The notes under the pieces are model-generated. The model made no database searches, had not been told where the DNA came from, and was given only the letters and a program-made list of their open reading frames with translations. This document shows positions 47,556 to 58,400 of a stretch of DNA of 64,000 nt, in pieces; position 1 is the stretch's first letter; each line of letters opens with the position of its first letter. The stretch is from Lingula anatina (lineage: Eukaryota > Brachiopoda > Lingulata > Lingulida > Lingulidae). A program made the position numbers and the translations under genes. Where the stretch lies: positions 1 to 64,000 of the forward strand of contig NW_019775950.1 of NCBI RefSeq assembly GCF_001039355.2, in the 5' to 3' direction.

Positions 47556-50500
47556 ATGGAGTGGTTGACATGGATGATAATATTAATAGTAATAGCCCTG
47601 GTTATTGTGTTTGCAATTCTGGATGGAGATATTCTCTTGATGTATGCAGAAAGATATGGATTAAAACCTGGTAAGGAATGATAGTGACTGTGGCAATATT
47701 GATTCTTGCATTGCTGTTGACTATAGCAGTAGAGAATTACACATTTCATTATAATCAGGGGTTGTTTCGCTAGGCAATTTTAGTGTGTACCTTCCTTCAC
47801 ACTTGTATGCATTGTATGAATTCATATTTATCCATTTTAATGAGCTGTTTTATATCACAAGTACATGTTTTTAGCTTTGAAAACTTGAGTATGTGGGTGT
47901 AACATGTGTTTGTGTGTACTTGCTTTTATATAATATACATGTACCCCTATAAAAAGTTAAAATTTCTTCCACATGCAAATATTTCAGATGTTTTACAAGA
48001 GAAAGTTGTTTGGATAACAGGCGCTTCTAGTGGACTGGGAGAATACTTGGCTTATGAGTTAGCAGCAGTGGGTTGCAAGCTTGTGCTCTCTGCCAGGAAT
48101 GAGAACGAACTGGAGAGAGTGAAGAAAGCATGCATTGGTAATTATATACACATTTATATACATTTCATTTGAGCCAGAGTGTTTTTTTTTTATTGTGTAT
48201 TGGGTTTCTAAAATGAAAATAGCACTTGATTATAAAGAGGGGGGGGGGGCATAATTTAAAAAATGCACAATGGAATAAATATGGAGCATTTATATGAAAA
48301 TGCACAGATTTCAGTCATTACTCCTCTTTCTGTTGCTATTCTCTCTGCAGTTTTTTTCCACTCTCAATCTGATTATATTATACAAATCTTACAGTAGTAT
48401 ATTACATTGATAATAATATTTCATGATTTTATGTTGGTTTGAGTAACAACAATTCCATGTCTTTGAGAATGTATGTCTGATTTTTGTTTTCTTTTTGATT
48501 ATTGCAAATGCTCTTTTTATGCACATTTTGATTGCAATATAACACAGTTTTAGGTTGGTTTGAGTAACAACAATTTCAACATATTTTAGCTAATGGCAAA
48601 GTGACAGAATCTAGTGTAATGGTTCTTCCATTGGATGTCACAGACTATAGTATGCATGCTGGCGCTGTTGGCAAGGTGCTTCAGGTCTTTGAAAGGGTAT
48701 GTATGATTTTTCTTTTTTTTTTTTTGATTATTGCAGATGTTCTTTTCATGTCCATTTTACATGTAATTGTTATGCATTGTGTAATGAAAGAGTCTAATGA
48801 GAAATTTTGCTCTGAAGAATTCCAATTTCAAAACAAAATGAACATTTTAATTTTGGTTCTTCAAAAATGTTCTGCCCTGTTTTTTTGAGGAGAAGTTATA
48901 ACATATGCAAATTTTCAAGATACTTTTTTTATATCTATGCCTAAACTCTTTTGAAAATGTAGCTTTTGTTTATTTGTTTGTTTGTTTAATGATTGTATAT
49001 GTGGCAGTCATTCTGCTTAATTTTCCATGTATTTCGTTTTCAGATAGATGTCCTGGTGAATAATGCAGGTAGAAGTCAGAGAGCATTGTTTGCTGATGTG
49101 GATTTAGAAGTGGATAAGGCATTGTTTGAAGTCAACGTGTTTGGCCCGATAGCCCTGACCAGAGAGGTCCTGCCGCACATGATAGCCAACAAGTCTGGAC
49201 ACATTGTGGTCACAAGCAGCATCACAGGAAAATTTGGTATGTAGGAGTATTTGTGTAAATGTATTATCTTCTTTAAAAGATGTTCATAGCAGGTACTTGG
49301 TGGTTATTTCCATGCATGCAAGTATGAAGGTACACAGATGGAGACTGCAGTGTAAAAACCTAAAAAAAGGTTTTCTAGATTGAAGACTGAACCTGCACTG
49401 AGAATATGTCACGTTTTCATTAATCTTTTTGACCTTGACAATGTGGAAAATATTGGATGATATGTTTGTAAGGTTATGAGCATTTATGAGAACCATATTT
49501 GTGGAATAAATAAATTCTTATGGGAAGTGTCTGTTTTTTGTGCAGGTACCCCAATATGCAGTTCTTACTGTGCAACTAAACACGCCATGCAAGTAAGTAA
49601 AAGTGTAGATCTGGCTCTTGCAAATATGCAAGTACCAGGCAGGTCCGGCTGTGGCTGCCTCTTACTGATGTTCTGGGTCTGCAAGCAATAATTCAATGTT
49701 TTCATGATGGGAAATTTTTATAAATTTAAAAAAAAAACACTAATGGAGAATATTTTGAAGATTTCTTCTTGCCCAAGTTTTATCCCATTTAAATTTGATT
49801 ATTAAAATAGGACAAAAAAAGTTAGAGAAGAGCAATTGGAATAACTGTTTTTGCTGTATCTTTTTTGTTTCTAAATCTCCACTAGGGTTATTGTAATTCC
49901 CTTCGTGCTGAAGTACATGCTGACAACATCAAGGTGACTGTAGTTAACCCGGGTCCTGTCAAGTCCAATATTTTGAGAGCTGCTGCCACGGCTAATGTTG
50001 GAGAAGTAAGAACAGATAATTGTGCAGTTATTTCCATTTTATGGTCTATTATTACATAATATCTTATTATGTTCAAGGTTACACATTCACATTCCTCATA
50101 GTTTACACTAGTCATTCTTGTTTTATTATCCATTTTTACATTATTGTTTATATTTGATACTAGTATTTGAGAACTTTAGTGTAGTCAGTGGTAATTTGGC
50201 TACAATGATTTAGAAAGAGCAATGATGAGCGTTATCCAAGATAGCCTGAAGTCTTGTGATTGAGTGTAAAGCCAAGCAAGATATACAGTATTCAGAGGAC
50301 AGTGGACTCAAAAATAATGGCAAGCTTGCAGACTGCACAACAGAACATCTTTTGTATCTCAATTTTATATTGTTGTCTAGGACAAAATTCCCAGCTCGTA
50401 CAGCCTCGCCACCCAACCACTCAAGGATTCTCCCGTTTATGCTAGCCTCATGTCATCACACACTGCTGCTAGTCTCTTTAGAAGCTATTTGGATAATGCC

Positions 50501-50728
50501 CATTTTACAGTTACTTTAGTCCATATTGTAAGTGAAATTTTTTACTCAAAGGTGCTGGGTCCTGATGCATGTGCCTCATTGGATATGGTTCGGATGCCAA
50601 CAGAGAGATGTGCCCACCTTATGGCCGTGGCCATTGCTAACCAGTCATCAGAAGTCTGGATTTCAACACACCCAGTATTGTTTTACGCATATCTTGCACA
50701 ATATTGTCCATGGTTATTTGACTCGTAA
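47556..50728 (+). CDS. DHRS7: DHRS7-like membrane short-chain dehydrogenase/reductase
   Basis: Coding exons: 47556-47670, 47988-48137, 48590-48696, 49044-49236, 49546-49592, 49886-50005, 50552-50728, with consistent phases. The N-terminus is a single hydrophobic anchor ([16 protein letters not shown]). SDR landmarks follow: the cofactor motif [17 protein letters not shown], the catalytic VVTSSI serine region, YCATK (YxxxK) and VNPGPV. The C-terminal part [13 protein letters not shown] and [18 protein letters not shown] matches DHRS7. DHRS7 proteins are ER-membrane NADP(H)-dependent reductases of steroids and retinoids. The frame stops at TAA 50726-50728 after WLFDS (302 residues), but TC|GTAAGT there is a perfect donor and human DHRS7 has a further basic tail, so a last exon is probably unassigned. 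Confidence 0.88.
48428..48530 (+). repeat. Relic partial duplication of the DHRS7 exon 3 region
   Basis: 48431-48455 (GTTGGTTTGAGTAACAACAA) repeats the sequence just before exon 3 (48551-48575). 48459-48530 repeats the end of exon 3 and its donor (48684-48755; TCTTTGAGAATGTATGT versus TCTTTGAAAGGGTATGT, then GATTATTGC). The body of the duplicated exon is missing. Confidence 0.65.
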
Positions 50729-50740
50729 GTATTGTTGTTA

Positions 50741-50799
50741 AAAAGTTGGTATTGACACCACATAATTGCATATATTATGCACATACATTTGATCATTTA

Positions 50800-50843
<44 letters not shown>

Positions 50844-53417
50844 AAGTACAGTGTATGTTTGTATGCATGTATGTATGTATGTATGTTTGGTAAAATAAAG
50901 ATTCAAATCGTGGTATTTTAACAATTTGTCTACCTAAAAATCAGTTTGGCATATTTAAGTTTGCGGTATCTCGAATGTCAAAATCTACAAACTAAATATA
51001 AAGAAAAGGTAAAGTTTGCATTCATTAGCTAATAGTTTTGACAGATTGGCTGATTTTACAATTTATGTCTGGTCTCTCTGGACCATTTCTATCCTGAAAC
51101 AATCTCACATCCTTGGAGATGTACTCAACATCTTAATTTTGATTGTATGGTCCATGACAATAGGTTTTGATTTTAGGGCAAAACCTGCAAATCTTTCCCT
51201 AAACAATATCAGATCTTTTCAGATTGCTTATTATGGGATCAAAGAAGAGGATACAGGGATTCAAGGATTGGAAAGCAAAAAGAGAGTGATTATAGCCTCA
51301 TTCCAGTATGAAACTAATACTGCATGTTGCATATGTGTTCAAGTTACTGAACTTGGAACATGTGATTTTCTCATTTTTCTGCTCAAGTGTCAAAATTGTA
51401 ATTTTATTTAAGTCTAAATATGTGTTTGTCTAACTCTTAATACCCAAGCCTTTGAGGTTAATGATATGTGTTTTTGAGATGCATGTAACACTGATGTGTA
51501 TCATGAGACACTGGCTAAGACCAGTGCCATTTGAACCAGACTGACTACTGGAAGTACACCATTGTTAAGCAGTCAGAACAATGAGTGGATGAGCCAGATA
51601 ACATAAGGTTGATACAGGCTATACAGCATGACCTGAACATTGAGTTTTCAGAGACTGTCCTGTAAACAGTTGTAGTTAAAACAATGCTAGAAGCATCCTG
51701 GTATAGATGTTTCCTTCTGTCATCATACAAAACCTAAATGTGGACATTCCTTGGTTTTTACAGTGTGATCCTTTTCATTTAAATGTGGTTGTGGGTGGTA
51801 GTTTATGATGTGCAAATTGAAACTGCTGTTAAACTATGAAGACCTGTCTGTCAAAGGACCAAGAAGATACATATAACTGTGCATCAGAAATTAACAAAAC
51901 AATCAAGTCAACAGAGTTGAATGTTGAAGTTTATGTGAGTGCTGTATTTATTTTAATGTTCATTCTTTTTACATTGATGTTATGCAGATTTGATTTATTT
52001 AGCATTATATTCAGTTATGTAAGATAAACTATACATTCCTTGATAAAAATGTTGTAAACATTACGCTAATATTTGAGTCTGTTGGGATGCATTGTTACGC
52101 TGGATTCTGTTACACTTGAATTCATGCGACAAAAACTGAAGACATTTTAGCAGTTGACAGCAATGGTCTTTAGTCTGTAAATCCATTAAAATCTTGGCAA
52201 GAAAAATAATTACTAAAGAGGTAAACTTTTTTACATTATGAGGCATGTTTCAACCCTGCATCATAGGGTCTTGACCATGTGACTTGTGGCCAGAAAAATT
52301 CATTTAGAGACAATTTACTTTTTTACCAATATTACACGAGAAAAAATGAAAAAAAAGTCACAGAAAAAGATACTTAGATAGCATTTAGTATTATGTGCAA
52401 CAGCTCATTCAGTTCTTGAACAAATAGTTTTTTGTTTGTTTGTTTGTTTGTTTGTTTGTTTTATATGCCCCACAGGCATGAACCAACCTTGCTGTCACAA
52501 TCATGGCTGTGAGTGGTACAATTAACACAATGTTTGCTTCCTTGCCTGAAGAAACCATGATAAATTTTGACCAGTCACACTTGCACAAATTTCCTTGGCA
52601 TTTCAGTTTCAATCAAACAGTAGAGATGTTTTAAAAAATAAGTCTTTTTATTTGAAAGTCTTATCATACAGAAACAAAATATATCTTTTTATAAGTTAAC
52701 ATAAATAATGATTTAGTGCATGCTCTCCAGTGCGCTTCATATTATTGTACATATTTAGTATCTTTTGATATACAGCCACTTCATGTACAAACCTTGACAA
52801 TAAATACATACTATGTACACATAAATAATGTTTTTTTCCCTTTTTTAGCATGTTCTATGTTTTGTACAATAGAATTTGGGTTGTGGGAAACGTTATTGGT
52901 TGGAACACGTGAATTAACTAGATTCAATTTATGAAACAAAGGTTGAATATATTCCAAAGCTGAGTTCTGATAGTCGGTAAGTTGAACTCGCCCATAGCTG
53001 AAACAGCGTTTTATGGGCATGGTGTACCAATAGTGCCATCGGTGTAATACTGTCTTCCGCGCGTGGAGTTGCGCATTTGTCTTTGATTTTGTTGCCAGTT
53101 GAATTGAATTGCCATTGACTGAAAATTTGTTTGAACGCAGATTTCGATAGGTCTCTTTGAAAGCCACAGCCGCCCTCCATACATGTTGGAGACAATATGG
53201 TTAGAGATGAAGCTGAGAGATACAAGGAAAATAATTCCCCATGTCGAAAAACAAATTACCACGCGTAGTCGTACCGTCCTTTCACCGTTGTGTTTTCAAT
53301 AAATTTGTTAAAATTTCACCCAGTGAAGCGGCAACGAGCAGAAGAAATCTTGCAAGATGTTGTCGAATTACGTCGTCTGGAACAAAGGATTACGCTCATG
53401 GTAGATAACTTCCCCGT
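50741..53417. other. Region without a firmly supported gene
   Basis: May contain the undetected last DHRS7 exon. Open frames such as 51016-51411 (+, 131 codons) and 51836-52027 (+) are AT-rich and show no DHRS7-like or other recognised motif. A (GTTT)n run lies at about 52430-52460. A minus-strand frame at 53011-53262 looks like a signal peptide at its start but lacks an ATG. Confidence 0.4.
50805..50886. repeat. (GT)n and (GTAT)n microsatellites
   Basis: A GT run (about 50805-50840) followed by GTAT units to about 50886, downstream of the last assigned DHRS7 exon. Confidence 0.9.
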
Positions 53418-53423
53418 TTTATT
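53418..53423 (-). terminator. Polyadenylation signal AATAAA
   Basis: A canonical signal on the minus strand about 45 bases after the stop of the exon at 53465-53685, supporting that exon as a true 3' end. Confidence 0.65.
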
Positions 53424-53464
53424 CCTCTTGTTATGAAATCAAAATTCACCAATTTCTGCTTATC

Positions 53465-53685
53465 TCAGCCAGGCACTGAGCACCGTTCTAACATTTTTCC
53501 TGTCTGTAAATGCAGGTAAAAAGCCCCGCATTTTCCACAGAAATTTGGGATGCAGATAATGTTCCTATTTCTGCAATGGCTGCAGGGGTGGATAGGACAC
53601 TGCTGAAACGGGGCGTCAGGCGGACATGTAGGGAACTGGAGCTCTAACGTTTTGGCTTTATATTCCATGACGGGCGTTGACAAAT
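53465..53685 (-). CDS. Cysteine-rich terminal exon, probably an alternative 3' end of the antistasin/Kunitz gene
   Basis: Behind a TTTTTTCCAG acceptor, the exon opens in phase 1 (G|AT = Asp) and encodes 73 residues to a TGA. The core is FPTCPPDAPFQQCPIHPC, SHCRNRNIICIPNFCGKCG and AFYL, a CPP...C...PC...C...C.PNFCGKC pattern. It resembles a small disulphide module that follows antistasin or Kunitz domains in secreted invertebrate proteins (recalled similarity; no family name assigned). Its phase and first codon equal those of the Kunitz exon at 55833-55493, so it can be spliced to the same exon 3. The Kunitz exon ends in a stop, so the two would be mutually exclusive ends. It could instead be the last exon of a separate gene whose upstream exons were not found. 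Confidence 0.55.
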
Positions 53686-55492
53686 CTGGAAAAAAGTGAA
53701 ATCAAAAGAAGTCTTAAGAACTATTTTCATACTGTAAGGTGAAAATATACTCGTCTATGATATGATGAGATTGGAAGGAGTATCCAAGTGGTCTTCAACA
53801 AGAACATTTCATTGGTCCGTGAACTGACAACCTTTATCAAATAAAACCTTAAAATTCGGCCATGAAAATGTAGCGTAGAATAAATCAATTAAGTTTACAT
53901 ATCAAAGGCCAAAGTCTATATATCTGTGGTCATGAATGATCATGGTCTCCACCCACCCTGAAAATATGGTACTGACTGGGACTTAATCCTAACCTATGAT
54001 GCTGCGAACAGCAAAAATATGGTGGTTAAAGAGATGAGTTCCTTGTAGATTCCGAAGTCTTTTTTAAATACACCCACTTTTTACCAACAGCAGTTATTTA
54101 AGGAGGATTCTGCTATTATTTATGACATTGAATTTTTTTTTTTTTTTTTTTTGTAAATGATATCTTATCGCAATCATAACGTATCTACGAGTATCTAGAA
54201 ATATAAGTTTGTTACGTAAGCAAATTTTGGATCTGATATTCTTATATATATATATTATTCTGAATAATAACTGGATTCTTTTATTTATTACGAAAAATTA
54301 AAGAGTGAAAACTACTTTTCTCTACGACAATACATTGGTTTGGTTTCTTGTAGTTGCGTTTCCAATAATTCTAATAACTGATGCAATATCGAGCAATGGA
54401 ATGTAATTTTACGTGCCCTAATTTGAAGAGAGGCCTACTCTACTGTTGGGAATCCTGGCACCTAACACGGGTAACGCAACACGTGGTGACTGAGACGTTG
54501 AAACTAAAATAGCACGTTCCACCCACACTTGGGATAACGAGCTGTCACACTGATGTTTCTTTACTTTAAGTGCATTCCTGTGGTTAGCGTGCCACTGGGG
54601 GGCTAAAGGGGGCAGATTTTTGTAATTCGCGAAAAAGGGATGAGCGATTTGTGCGTCAAAGGATCGACAGAATAGACTTAAGAAACGAATATTTGCACAT
54701 TCCAAAGGCATTGGTCTAATACTGATATTGTTCACTTTCAGATAAAAAAATCTTTGTTCAGTCATACGTGATAACCGAATCTTGAACAGATTAGATCACA
54801 TTTTGTTCAACTGGTTTATTTGATTACTGAATCCGCTAGTGTACGGCAGGGTAAATTCGACGGCTTTTGATCCATTATTGGCATTCGTTTTTAAGGCGTT
54901 TCCATTTGTAGTGATTTAACTAGGTTTATATATCCGGCACGTGATCCACAATCGGAATTTCTCTTTATAACGCTGCTGTTTACGACACGAAACCGGGTAC
55001 TTCGGCATGAGTGCTTCGAGTGTATATTCATTCCAGTACTACCAAATAACAGAAATAACTAAACGCGTGATGTAAAGCACTGAAAATGGATTGTCTGTCA
55101 AAAAGTTTATCCTCGGCGTAATACATTTAAGTCTTAAAAGACTAGTGAGCTATTATCAACTGCGGGATAAGCAGATACGCCATTTGGCAACTACTCTCTA
55201 ACAGCTGACTTAACTGTGAGGCTAAACTGAACCATCCCTTTCCTCCTCTGTTGGAACTTGCTTTTTTAATCGGCCCACTAATTGAAAAGCACATGCAGCA
55301 CATGTTGTTGAATGCCGATGTTTGTTGAACGCAGCAGAAAAAATGTACCTTAGACAGCTAGGCACTCTGAGGTTTTGTATATAAATCTTATTCGTTTTAG
55401 GGTTTAACTTAGAATAAATCGAAAACTATGGGCTTGTTGTTGCTTTAAAGGGACCTCTGGCTATACTTTCCCAGTTTAACTAAAATTCCACG

Positions 55493-58400
55493 CTAAACCA
55501 GCTGGCTATCCTGCAACTTGACCCCACCTTTTTTCGCTTCCTCTTGACGTGTGGAGTGGAAACTTGGCCTATTATTAATACGTTCTCGGTTCACTTTTCT
55601 GCTGTGCTTCCTCCTCTTCAGCTTGTTTCGAATTCTAGGCGGCACCTCTAGTCCTGCAAACTTTGGGTGGCATTTGCGCTTACACTCCCACTTCCGTGAA
55701 AAGTTGTTGCCCTTTCCGCGACAGCCAAAGAAACGGCGACACTTCCCTGTCTTTTGGTCATAGTACCACCTCGTCATCCCGGTTGTGCACTGATGTGAGT
55801 TGTCTAGATGGGTTAGTGCACATACGTTCACATCTGAAAAAATGATATACATACAATGCTTTAATCCAGTAGGCTTGCATTGTCCTCCGAAGCCAAATAT
55901 TACTATTAGAATAGCGTTTTTTAAATGCTTATATGCTACCGTTCAAAGAAGCAAATATTCAGTGGCATTAATTTTATATTAATTATATTACGTACTCTCG
56001 AGTTTTGATGTTTTTATCAACTTATCAATTTCAAATAATCATTTTACAAAGCACGTTCAAGTTATGCAAATGTTATTAATCACATAACTCGTTTTCTTTT
56101 ACTAAATAAAGCACGTCTCCTATGCCTTTAAAACTAGGCCTACTCACTTTTTTTTTTCTACTTGCAGTTCTCTGTGAGTCCAGACCTTAAATATCATTTG
56201 AAATAACCGCGATAGAAGAATGGGATTGTCATTATATACTTGTGAATAGCTTGCCACTACAACCTCCCAGGCCGTATTGTGTGTGTGTTGGGGGGGGGGG
56301 GGGGGGGGGGGGGGTACGTTATCAGTGGAAATCGTATTTTAATGGAACTTAACTGCTCCCACAAAAGCGTGCATTTGACTTCCGTTCACATAATGTTATT
56401 TGGATAGGTTCATAAATAGCGGTAAAGTTATGTACAACTACTTTGACTGCTAATATGCCTCCATTTTTGTCAAAAAGCATTAACTGGCCTGCCAGGCGTA
56501 CCTGGGTATTTAGCTACAGGCTTGAAACCGAAGCCGTGGGACAACATCCCCATAAATATTTCCTTTGCCCTCATGAATTTCACCAACTAGATTGAGTTTT
56601 TGTATTTAACCCAATTTTATATCTCACAGTAAGTGCTGCTGGCATTGAGCAATGCGAATTATAAGCACGTCCATTAAATAACAGAGAGAATTCGATATTT
56701 TGACATCTCGGCTTCCGATGAAGGATTCAAATACGTGCTCCTTGTGGGGAGTACGTCAACCTGTTATCTGCCCTAAATTGATACTTTGAACACAGTTAAT
56801 GGCCTTGTAGATTTGTTGACAAACACGCACACGTCTTTACCCGACACCAGAGAATATTGTGGGTTGAACTCTTCTATTTATGTAAGATTATGTTTTGACA
56901 TGACATGTATGGCATTTTCTTGTCTTACAACTTAAAATAACAAGCCTTTTCTGCAAAACATTAGGTTTCTGCATACCTTGCGTATTTTTCTTTATTTAAT
57001 CTTATGAAATGTCAGTTCTGTCAACTCGTTAAATGGGTGCATTAAGATCTAGTGATTGCCCTGGGTGGAGAAAGTTATTTTGACCCTGCGATGACCTCCA
57101 GTTGATTGCCATCCCAGGGCACGAGTATGTTACGTTAAAAGAGAATGTTTACCCAACACGCGGTGCAGTGAACAAGGGGAGATCACTGTATTGTCAGCCC
57201 TGTTGTGCTTTTGGTACAATTTTCAAAACGGTTAAGAACCTGTCACTGACCCCATCTGTTTTCGAAAAATAAAAACTAGAGTAGTCGTTCAAATTAATTA
57301 ATTAATTCTTTCGAGAACTACTTTCTTTGGCAAATCTTTAATAACAAAACGAGATCTTTAACAACAGGGTACCTTGTTGAAAAGTTGGATATGTAAGACT
57401 GAAAGCCTTGTTAGTTGTTAGGCCGTTTGTGACCTTGAGCGGATGGTTGGATGTCAACAATCTTTCTACAAAATAGGGCTCTAAATGAAATGGGCATGGA
57501 TTCATCAAATCGTTTCACGAACCCCATACATCACGCTATATTGTGATATTTGTCAAATGTAATCTCAGCTAATAATGCGAGGTTAACCCGTTTAGACCCT
57601 CTCGATAGTGGTTACGCCTATCTCGGATTTCACTAATATTTTTTGTTTGTTTGAAGATACAAAACACCGGGTTCAAATGAAACGTGCACGTGTTCAAGGC
57701 TCTTTTTCAAAAATCAAACGCATTTTTGTAGTTGTCACAGCATATACCCCAGTAGGAAGTATTTAGATATTTCTTCGCCTTCGTAAAATCAATGGCGGAT
57801 TCTGGAGATTCCCCCGCCCCACAAATGATACGCACAGCTTAAAAGGCAAGTGACTACAAAGTGAAGCTCAAGTCTCGAATGCTTTGATGAATTTATACCT
57901 TTACACGATGCAAAATATCTGCAAAAGTCCTGGTTACAAAGCTTGGGCTTTTGAACGACGCACTGGAACCCATCAAGACACATGACGCTCTGAAATTACA
58001 GCAGAAAAAGAGACTGTAAACAATTGTGCTGCTCCCGCTAACACTATAATACGTACTATACTCTTCTAGGACTGTGATAAAAAGGGGAAAATAGTTGGGG
58101 AAGAGGAGAGGAAGAGGACTGAGAAGAGGACGGGATTAAGAGCACGGAGACGTGAAAGCGCACACGAGAAAGAAAAGAACGATGCATGAGGAGGGAGGGG
58201 GTGGGAGAAGAGAAGAAAGAAAATGAGAGCGATAACTAAGAGTTATGTTTAAGAGCATGCGTGCACAAAAGAAAGCATTAAATCATACAGAATGCAACTG
58301 GCAGGATAAAAATCCACAACGCCCATTCAGAGTTTATGACATTCTGCTATTGTTCCATACTTTTATTAAAACTTTCACTACTATACTACTGTCGCCTCCT

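Noticed and set aside
51016-51411. 131-codon plus-strand frame as the last DHRS7 exon
   Set aside because: Acceptors in a suitable phase exist, but the sequence lacks the DHRS7 tail motif and looks like AT-rich chance translation.
53011-53262. Minus-strand frame beginning with a signal-peptide-like hydrophobic stretch
   Set aside because: No in-frame ATG before the hydrophobic part and no supporting acceptor or cysteine pattern.
54418-54765. 115-codon minus-strand open frame
   Set aside because: No recognisable domain, splice context or neighbour relation; the frame is not long enough to exclude chance.
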